Positions 56,431 to 64,000 of a DNA stretch of 64,000 nt are shown here, one piece after another. A program made the translations under genes and the position numbers. Each line of letters begins with the position of its first letter. Within the stretch, counting starts at the first letter, position 1. Origin of the DNA: Rhynchospora pubera (taxonomy: Eukaryota > Streptophyta > Magnoliopsida > Poales > Cyperaceae); NCBI GenBank assembly GCA_028095005.1, contig CM051459.1, positions 277,407,229 to 277,471,228 of the forward strand, in the 5' to 3' direction. The notes under the pieces were generated by a model. The model saw only the letters and a list, made by a program, of their open reading frames with translations. It did no database searches and was not told the DNA's origin.

Positions 56431-58213
56431 AAGTTCAATTTTTTTATGTATTTCTAAATTTTTATATGTGTTAATAATAAGTTGAATATATAAATAAAAT
56501 ATCTATATCAATATGTTTCAAAAAATTTTTGAAATAATTTATTGCAAATAGATTAGAGCAAAGTGTCGCCTTATTTAAATAATGTACAATGAGAAACGCA
56601 AAGATGGTTATTATTTACGCAAAAATCACTGAAGATAAGAAGGACAATATAAAAAGTTAATGAGGCATCAGTGATACAATAAGATATTCTATTTTCGTGT
56701 AATACAGGAAAAAGTTATCATTATATATGTAGTCACAATAAGATATTCTATTTCCGTTTAATACAGGAAAAAGTTACCATTATATATGTAGCCTGCAGGG
56801 TGTCTTTTGTCATCAGCCAAATATCATTCATCTTATGTTTGGAATGCTTCTGCTTCAATTGTTATGTTGGCTTGAATAAATGAAGCAAATAGATACCTAA
56901 AAAAAACCATGAAAGAGAGATTAATGAGAAGAAGTGTACTTTTAAATTAGTATGGCAGAAGTTTACAAGTATGACACCATTTTAATTTCTGAACATTTAA
57001 TGGATGACGAAGATTAAATAAAGGAAAAGGGCATACATATTTTAATTCAAGTAACATAATCAACTAACCTGTTTTCTTTGAACTTTTTCTAGGACGTCCC
57101 ATTTTGATCTCTTAACCATTTATTAGAGATAATTTAGCAGTCGGAATGAAAGTTAAGAAAAATTTGAATGGCACATTATAGGATTTAAGATAAATAATTT
57201 TACAATTATTAGAATGTACTAATAGTAATTGTCTCATTTTTTAAAAAGAGAAGAGAAAGCACATCTGATGAATGTTGAGAAGAAAATGGTCCTAAAAAAA
57301 ATTATCGAAAATAAGCTCTGAAAAAAATTAGATGGAGTAGGTTGTTAATGGTAACAATTTAAACGGTAAAAAATGTTTTAATACAAAAGTTAATTGAATT
57401 ATTAATAATACAATGATATAGTAATAATATTTTTCCCTTCCCTCATTAATTATTACCAACACATGCACATTTATATATAAAATTAATGAAGAGTGCAAGA
57501 AAAATGACCGTTTACAAATCAATACTAATAGCTCAATGTTTACAAAACAATAATCACGATTTTTCCAGGCGCAACATAAGGAAAAGAAATCCTACCAGGA
57601 AATACAACTTTGAAGCGCATTTAATACAAAAAGAAAATAACGTCTGCAATTAAAGCTTCCCTTGATTTGTGCCTTTTTCCATGGATCGTAAGTAAAGGAG
57701 TAAAGCCAATACCCAAATTTTGAAAATAATAACTGCAAGGATATATGATATATCATTGAATCTCAATCCCTATACCTTCATCTCATTAACAGGCACAAAT
57801 CACATGAAAAATCACCTCTTATAAATAGCATAACAAAATCTAATTAAAATACAATCTAAATAGCATTGATATACCCTATATAAATCATATCTCATAGATC
57901 TTATAAAAGAAACTGTTAAAATTCCGACAAAAGATAAAAAATTAGCAAAACCGAAATAAACTAAGCACAATAAGTCAATTTGTTAAAAAATGAAGTACAA
58001 ACATCTGTTTAAAATGAGAAAACTGTGTCAAGTTGAATAAAATAATTTTTTATTGGTATGCAACATCAGTTTGTTGCTAATTTCAAATCTGATGTCAAAA
58101 GAAAAAGTTTCCAAATCTGAGAAACTTTACAAACTACAAAAAAAATTGAACTATCTCCACTTGGGTTAGCACCACACAGTACAGGCAAAAAGAAAAAAAA
58201 TGAATGCTGCACC
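56431..58213. other. AT-rich intergenic DNA
   Basis: No gene can be supported. There is a short direct duplication at 56684-56785 (ACAATAAGATATTCTATTT, CAGGAAAAAGTTA, CATTATATATGTAG, two copies). On the minus strand 57067-57112 could be an exon encoding SKWDVLEKVQRKQ or a MGRPRKSSKKT start, but no partner exons were found. The remainder is unremarkable. Confidence 0.45.
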
Positions 58214-58789
58214 TAGGGGTGTCAATAATGATCCGTTTCGCACGTTTCCGTTCCGTTCCGTCCGGAACGGAGCGAAAATGGAAGAGTTTTTACTTACGTT
58301 TCAACATGCGGAACAGAAACGGAATGAAATATTTTTTCGTTCAGATGGACGGAATGTAAACGAAACGGCCCATTTACGTTTCGTTATTTACGTTGTTCCG
58401 TCTCAGCGCAAAATTATATGTTCTGAAATTAAAATCAATTGCAGAGGAGGGAAACTGTGAGGCGAATAGATAGAGGTGCAAACCCTAAGGCTATGCTCCA
58501 GAAATGCCTTAGTAATGGAACAGAGAGGAGAGTAGAGTAAAGGTTGTCCAAATTTTGTTACTCTCAAATCGAGGGGTAGACTTTGAGAGTAAACTCTTCA
58601 CAAAATCACTCTATCTCTTACTCTCTCTTTTCTTCCTTTCCCTTCTCAAACTTCTCATTTGGAGCAAGTAAATATTCAGGCAGAGTAAAGTTTATGTTAC
58701 TCTCCTTTCCTCTCCCTCCGATTTGGATTTCTGGAGCAGACCCTAAGCGCCGCTCTTGTTTCTCTCTCACTCGATGGCCTCTCGTCTCC

Positions 58790-58995
58790 TCTCTCTCCGA
58801 TGGCAAATCCATCTCCCTCCTCTCATCTCCTCTCTGATGGCAAACCATCTCCCTCTCCTCTCCTCTCCAATGGCAAACCCCTCTCCTTCTCCCTCTCCCT
58901 CTCCTCTCCTCTCCGATGGCAAACCCCTCTCGGCCTCTCCCTCTCCCTCTCCTCTCTGTTCTACCTTCGTAGGTGCAAACCCCTCTCCCACTCCT
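58790..58995 (+). repeat. CT-rich minisatellite (CTCTCCGATGGCAAACCC-type unit)
   Basis: At least five imperfect units contain CTCC(G/A)ATGGCAAACC separated by CTCTCC runs of varying length. Translations in all frames are simple Pro/Ser/Leu repeats, so it is not treated as coding. Confidence 0.7.
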
Positions 58996-59573
58996 CTCCG
59001 ATAGCCTCCCTCACCACAAGTCCATAACCCCACCACACTCTCTCTCTCTCCCTCCGCCGTATCTCTCTCTCTCTCTGAGACCCGAGCACCAACCCCAAAC
59101 CAGATGCAACACCTAAGGCGACCTTCTTCTCCGTCCTTCTTCTTCTGTACAGCAGTAATACCTTCTTCTCTTTTTTCTTTGGTTATTATTATTTTCGATT
59201 ATTTTTCTTAGTTCTGTGATTAGTGTTATTCTGAGACGAAGGGGCATTTGATTATTTTCGATTATTTTTTCTTAGTTCTATTGATTATTTTTCTTAGTTC
59301 TTTGATTATTTTTCATTCAATTGATCCATCCAAAACGGGGACAAAGATAATAATCAAGTTACAGGCAAGTAATTGCTCACTGGCATTTTACTGGTAATTT
59401 ACCAGTACTCAATCTCGAGCATCTCTGGGAGCATCGTTAGTCTTTGAGGCTTGGATTTGTTTAAAAGAGGCACTTGTCTGAGATAAACACTCAATAAATC
59501 TTGCAATCATTACTTGTTTTTGTGATGTGTGATTTATTTATATTTATTCTTTGTTGGTTTTGCTTTGAGTTTG

Positions 59574-59781
59574 CATGTGGTCTAGTAGCTCAGGTGGTAA
59601 GAGCACTTGGCTCTCTTCTAAGAGGTCCAGGGTTCAAGCCCGCATGCTTGCGATAGGCTTGGCGAGCCAGCGTAAAAACTCAGCCATATATACAAGAAAT
59701 GACCACGGTCGGGTGTCATTGCTAGCCTACCCCAACTTGTTTGGGATAAAAGGCTTAGACTTTAGACTTTAGACTTTTAGA
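59574..59781 (+). mobile_element. Au-like SINE with 16-bp target duplication
   Basis: The tRNA-derived head has A-box TAGCTCAGGTGGTAAGAGC and B-box GGTTCAAGCCC. The 3' end CCTACCCCAACTTGTTTGGG then ATAAAAGGCTTAGACTTTAG is the conserved Au SINE tail. The direct repeat TTTTGCTTTGAGTTTG flanks it exactly (59558-59573 and 59782-59797). It lies inside the hAT-like element, so it inserted after that element arrived or was carried with it. Confidence 0.9.
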
Positions 59782-60693
59782 TTTTGCTTTGAGTTTGATG
59801 CTTATGGCGTTATGAGGATTTCAATGGTCTTGAGTATTCATTGTTGATTAACAAAAACTCCTACTCCTTCTGAGCGCCATCTTCTTTTTTTTTTAGTTAT
59901 GAATTAGTACTTTATTTTGTGTGTTAACTTAATAATATGCTTTTGCAATCATTTTTTGTTTAAATCTTTCATAAGGTATTTTGTTTCTTATTTACATTGT
60001 ACTTGTGCCTTGTACAAATTGGGCAAAATTTTACTGATGAGTCTAAATTGTTTTGATTAATTTAATGCTATTGATTATAATTTAGCTTCTTCCTAATTTT
60101 GCAAGGTTATCAGACGATATCATTTTTCCTTTAATTTTGTTTTTGAAATATTGAACTTGTCATTTTATTGTTTTATTTCATTCATATTATTTTTTCAAAT
60201 TTTGAACTTGTGAAGTAGTGATTTCTGAATTGCCAACGGAAAAAAAATTAAACGTTTGTTACGTTCGTCCATTCATTACAGACGGAACGTACAACGTAAT
60301 TAATTTCATTTTCGCTAAAATTACGGAACATTAAACGAAATAAAAAGAAGTTACGTGTAATGTAACGGAACAGAAACGGAAGTTGTCATTTCCGTGTCCG
60401 TTGTGCACGTTTGACAGCCCTACTAGCACCTGATGTACATATAATAGTTTTTTCTTTCAATAGCCTGATAATATTATATGTATATATTTGGGTTACTCAA
60501 AATACAATGAAACACATTTCCATAAAGGAACACCTAAAAACCAACACACAGAAAGTTAGTTCCAGGAAATGTCAAAAAATAAAACAACACAAAATTTTTA
60601 TTCCTTATTAACAAAGAAATTAAAAGTTATAATAGCATTATACCTTGATATTGCAAGAGACTTGGTCAGATGTAATTTTTTTCGTATAGATTG

Positions 60694-63486
60694 TTACTCT
60701 CTTGTTATTTTTTCTATATGATTAGTGCCTCTACTCTGCCAAAATGTTCCTGCAAGAGCCCATAAAGAATAAAAACTATTAAAAACAGTGGTTACAGAGA
60801 GAATGAAATTTGATTTGATTAACATTGTTACATAATTGATTTTAAAAATCTTATTAATTATCTTTTTCTGTTCCTGTTGCTTTTGGATAAATTTGTTTAT
60901 AAATAATGTGTTTTCTATAGAAGTAAAGAGATCATGGAGCAAGTACTCGGTTTAAACTCAATAACATATTTTCAGAAGAAGTTTAGTGCCTAAATTCAAA
61001 TCAGTACCACAATAAAAATCACAAATGTTACCAAATTATGCAAAATATGTTTCAAAAAAGTTCAATCAGACCAGCTATGAAGTTCCTAGCATAAAATGTT
61101 TGGTTAATTCATATAATTTCTATTCTAGACAGTTTGTACCAAGGCAAAGTTTTTTTGCAATTTGTCAATCATATTAAGAAATCTATGGATTATCAAGCAA
61201 ATCAATAAAGTAAAATATCACGATTTGTTACCATACAAAAAAAAAAAAGTATGCATATACATGAATCCAAATGTAAAAAGTGAAGCAATGATCAAACCTA
61301 ACCCCATCCGTGCAATAATTCTGGCCACAACTGAAAAATCCTTTAATAACCTAGAGGTTGAAACAAATATCAGACAGATTGTAGTCCCGATTGCGATCAT
61401 TGTAGCAAAATATAAAATCTTAGAGATGGAGAACATAGACTGATAAACCTCCCTTATTCTGTAGCTAACCACATTGGAATTAATATATATATTTTTTTAA
61501 AAAAAACACAGCAGAGATTGAAAAGAGGTGATACAACTAACCGATTGATCTCGTTTCCCTTCTCAACCCTGTACATGTCCCAAGCGAATGCACTGAAAGC
61601 GGGTGGTGCTGTTATTAATCAAATTTTAGACTAGGAATTAATTTCTAAGGCAGCAAATGTAGAATAACAAAATCTGAATAAACTTAGAAATTCATGATAA
61701 TTTTAAAACCAAATTATAGAAGACCGAATGTACACCTTTACGCTTAAAGGTGCAGGGAAAAATATAAAAAGCTGAAATTTCATAGATTGTGTTGTCCCTA
61801 AAAGAAGGCCTAGAGGGGGGTGAATAGGCACAAAAACGACTTCCTAAACCGGTATGGTCAATAATTGGTTCAATTCAAGTTTGGTCTAAAAACAACAAGT
61901 CACAAGCAATAAAATAAAGAGAGAAAGATAGAAGGATTGAACACGCGATATGATTACGGAGTTCTGACCCGCTAGGTAGAGCTAGCCTTAGTCGTACGTC
62001 TCCGAGAGTTCCGCAACCACGAAATGGGGCGCGCTCCGTTCAATTCCACAACGAACGGGACTACAATTTCGAACCAAATCACCTTGTTACAAGTACTCTT
62101 AAGGTGGATTGGCCTAACTCAAATAGACAAACACAAACACTCAAAGGATTGAGGCTCTAACCAAATCACTCAACAAATCTAGCAATTAGCACTAGTGGAT
62201 TGGTTTACACACTCTAATCTCAATGATTTTGTTATTTTAATGCTCAAACTCAAAAGGATTTTAGAGTTGGTTGATTGGAGCTCAGAAAGACTGGTTTAGC
62301 AGGCAAACAAAAAGTGTTTTCACAGTCCCAAAGGGCTGCTATATATAGAGGGCGCCAAAAGCTCCGAAACAACTCAAAAATACCCAGTGCGTTACATGAC
62401 GCAACAAATGCGTTGTGCAACGCTCAACTAGCCGTTATAAACAGGCCAAAAAGCTGAACTTAACGTTATCAGTGCGTTGTACAACGCAATAGGTCGTTGT
62501 ATAACGCATAGATAACCGTTATAATAAAACAAAACGGATAAGGTATCCGTTTGAGTTGTCAGAGCGTTGCACAACGCAAAAGACCCGTTATGCAACGCTT
62601 CAACAAAGACAAACTCAACGGCTAGAAAAGGTGTCAGATACGTCGTGTAACGCGACGACGCGTTACACGACGCATTACAAAACTGCTCAAGGAAGAAAGG
62701 AACAAAGGTGCGTTACACGACGCCTTGGTCCGTCATACAACGCCTCATTAAATGCATTAAATGCTTGAATTTTTTGGCTCAAAAATGAGTCGAAAAGTTC
62801 CAGAGAATTAACAAAGGAGCGTTGTGCAACGTGCAGAGCGTTGTGCAACGTGCAGAGCGTTGTGTAACGTTCTATTTAGAGAAACGAAGAGAGACGTTAC
62901 ACAATGGATGAGTTGCGTTGTATGACATACCAAGTGCGTTGCACGACGTTCTGGGGCGTTATGTAACGCACTGTCTGTTGCAAACAAAACGAAATTAAAG
63001 TTCAGCAAAGCACTGGTGCGTTGTCTAACACGATGTTAGTGTTATACAACGCACTGGTACTGAAAACCAGCATTTTAACAGCAAAACGATTTGGATTGAA
63101 TTAAAGCTTAAAAACACCTAAAAATGCTGATCCTAGCACGCACTAAGTAGCCTCTTGAAGTCCCAAAGCTTGTGCTCTTCTTGCTTTAAGTCGTCTTTAC
63201 AAAATATAGCTAAAATACACTAAATTGAAGTGTTAGAGAAGGATTTTGGTGTTGTTTTGCAAATCGGCAAATCGAGAGTTAATTGTTTAAGTCAACAGAT
63301 TGGATCACATATGTCCAATTATAATAAAAATAAATTGATGTTTAATCTAAGAAATTTAAAAAAAAAAAGAGAGAGAAAAACAAAGTTCAGCTAAAAATAT
63401 GAAGAAGAAAAAAATTGTAAAAACTTACCTTGTGAGAACCACTCGACCATGGTTTGTGCATCTCGCGAATCGCCTTGATTACTCAT
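60694..63486 (-). CDS. Unrecognised putative small membrane protein (four-exon model)
   Basis: I do not recognise the family. The strongest exons are 63429-63486 (MSNQGDSRDAQTMVEWFSQ, GTAAGT donor) and 61542-61608 (APPAFSAFAWDMYRVEKGNE then INR), which join in phase. Beyond them two models fit. In one, 61232-61464 (YRIREVYQSMFSISKILYF..., two hydrophobic spans) and 60694-60749 (TFWQSRGTNHIEKITRE) complete 137 aa. In the other, exon 60731-60749 ends a 47-aa peptide in NILAE. All borders are GT-AG. The AT-rich third exon could be a chance open frame. Intron 1 contains a 1.5-kb solo LTR. A GA-rich, gene-like 5' flank lies upstream of the ATG. Confidence 0.4.
61790..63297. mobile_element. Solo LTR (1.5 kb) with 5-bp target duplication
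   Basis: It begins TGTTGTCCCTAAAAGAAGGC and ends GTTTAAGTCAACA (TG...CA). GATTG is directly repeated outside (61785-61789 and 63298-63302). The AGAGGGGGGTGAATAGG near the start is common in plant LTRs. No internal domain adjoins it. It lies in intron 1 of the putative membrane-protein gene and contains the palindrome array listed next. Confidence 0.82.
62389..63052. repeat. Array of ~19 near-palindromic GCGTTnnnnAACGC motifs inside the solo LTR
   Basis: Motifs such as GCGTTACATGACGC (62389), GCGTTGTGCAACGC (62408), GCGTTGTACAACGC (~62471), GCGTTGCACAACGC (~62564), GCGTTACACGACGC (~62659, ~62709), GCGTTGTGCAACG (~62819, ~62837) and GCGTTATGTAACGC (~62955) recur through ~660 bp. They often occur as pairs 6-10 nt apart with unrelated sequence between pairs. 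The outer GCGTT/AACGC halves are conserved while the centre alternates purine and pyrimidine. Confidence 0.85.
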
Positions 63487-64000
63487 AAGAGTCGCCGAAG
63501 AGGAAGGAAGAGGGGGCAGGGGTTGAACGGTGCTGGCGAAAGAGGAGGAGGGGAGGCAGAGAGACAGAGAGGCATGAGGCAATCATATTGATTTTCCACA
63601 TGAGGCCACAAAGAGGAAGGAGGAGGGGCAGTGGCTTGGAGGGTACAGTCTGGGAAAGAAAAAGAGGAGAAGAGGGTTACAACATAGAGAGGGACGGCGG
63701 AGGAGAGAGGAGGGTGGATCGATTACAATTTAGAAGGCACTGAAGAGAACTAAAAATTTGGGACTAATAAGAGGCAAAGGAAAAAAGAACGATGGACGGA
63801 GATCGGTGCCAATGAGACGGGGAAGATCAGAGAGCAAAGGAAAACGAAGCAATCGTATTGAGGAGGGCAAAGGAAAACGAAGCAATCGGAATCGAGAGGC
63901 CTTAGAGAGAGCACGGAGGCAGAGTGAAAAGAAAAACCTAATGGAAGTGTAAATAAAGTGAAATGATACATATGACACAAAATATAACAGGTTATTGTAG
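63487..64000. promoter_or_regulatory. 5' flank of the putative minus-strand gene
   Basis: Upstream of the 63486 ATG (to the right on the plus strand) is GA-rich plus-strand sequence, i.e. TC-rich on the gene strand, typical of plant 5' UTR and core promoter. GGCAAAGGAAAACGAAGCAA is tandemly repeated (about 63834 and 63868). I see no other gene. Confidence 0.4.

Larger units (their letters stand above)
58214..60422. mobile_element. hAT-like element (2.2 kb, copy C) with captured GC-rich segment
   Basis: It starts TAGGGGTGTCAATAATG and ends TGCACGTTTGACAGCCCTA. Subterminal CGTTCCGTTCCGTCCGGAACGG on the left and ACGGAACAGAAACGGAAG on the right match copies A and B. The flanks CTGCACCT and CTAGCACCT may be an eroded 8-bp duplication. 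Inside are a CT-rich minisatellite region (58590-59160), resembling a captured 5' UTR or exon, and a complete Au-like SINE. I see no transposase. Confidence 0.7.

Noticed and set aside
57067..57112. Minus-strand exon MGRPRKSSKKT or SKWDVLEKVQRKQ
   Set aside because: A good donor follows, but no neighbouring exon in matching phase gives a sensible protein. MGRPRK-like starts are easily produced by chance.
61162..61443. Plus-strand 93-codon open frame
   Set aside because: It overlaps the minus-strand candidate exon, has AT-rich random composition and no splice or start context.
62389..63052. CRISPR-like array of short repeats
   Set aside because: The units are near-palindromes of 13-14 bp with irregular spacing and no constant spacer length, in a plant LTR; CRISPR arrays do not occur in plant nuclear genomes.

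Overview
This is nuclear DNA from a flowering plant, probably a eudicot. The genes are intron-rich with short AT-rich introns, several products belong to plant-specific or plastid families (CAS calcium-sensing protein, plant tetraspanin), and the intergenic DNA is packed with plant transposons (MITEs, hAT, Mutator-like, LINE, Au-type SINE, solo LTRs). I cannot name the species.

Left third (about 1-24.9 kb), gene-rich. An H/ACA snoRNP gene NHP2 (947-2421, minus) is divergent from an RRP7-type rRNA-processing gene (2873-5933, plus). They share a ~450-bp intergenic promoter carrying telo-box and site II (TGGGCC) motifs. A 33-exon importin-9 gene (7650-22255, plus) encodes 1022 aa. One of its introns is of the rare AT-AC U12 type, and another holds a compact gag-only LTR retrotransposon inserted antisense. 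Convergent with it is a heat-shock-factor-binding-protein (HSBP) gene (22970-24640, minus). This also has an AT-AC U12-type intron, plus a long acidic Pro/Glu-rich tail encoded by a 21-bp coding minisatellite. Every exon junction of these four genes was checked by hand for phase.

Middle (24.9-43.9 kb), repeat-rich. It holds a 1.7-kb foldback hairpin close upstream of HSBP, a Mutator-like element (MULE, 29143-32491) with a second small MULE nested in its terminal repeat, a tetraspanin gene with a nonsense codon exactly at a conserved cysteine (32992-34031), a LINE reverse-transcriptase scrap, a 1.76-kb solo LTR, hAT-type elements with CCGTTCCG-rich ends, and an ORF1-only LINE bounded by a 15-bp target duplication (39422-42078).

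Right third (43.9-64 kb). The plastid CAS gene (43971-46801, minus) is followed by a ~6.9-kb MULE (47380-54323). The MULE has ~0.5-kb terminal inverted repeats and carries a decayed plant-mobile-domain gene and an intact 316-codon ORF with two CxxC...H zinc-binding-like segments, but no recognisable transposase. A foldback element sits inside its left terminal repeat. Further right are a retrotransposon PBS-like relic, a ~280-bp tandem repeat, a 2.2-kb hAT-like element with an Au-like SINE inside it, and a tentative four-exon membrane-protein gene (60694-63486, minus). The first intron of that gene contains a solo LTR with about 19 near-palindromic GCGTTnnnnAACGC motifs.

The most notable signals are two AT-AC spliceosomal introns in adjacent convergent genes, tandem exon duplication in RRP7, the TGA-for-Cys tetraspanin, the gag-only and ORF1-only retroelements, the transposase-less gene-carrying MULE, and the palindrome array. 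All gene models are by eye; exon ends could be off by a base or a codon where RNA evidence is needed.
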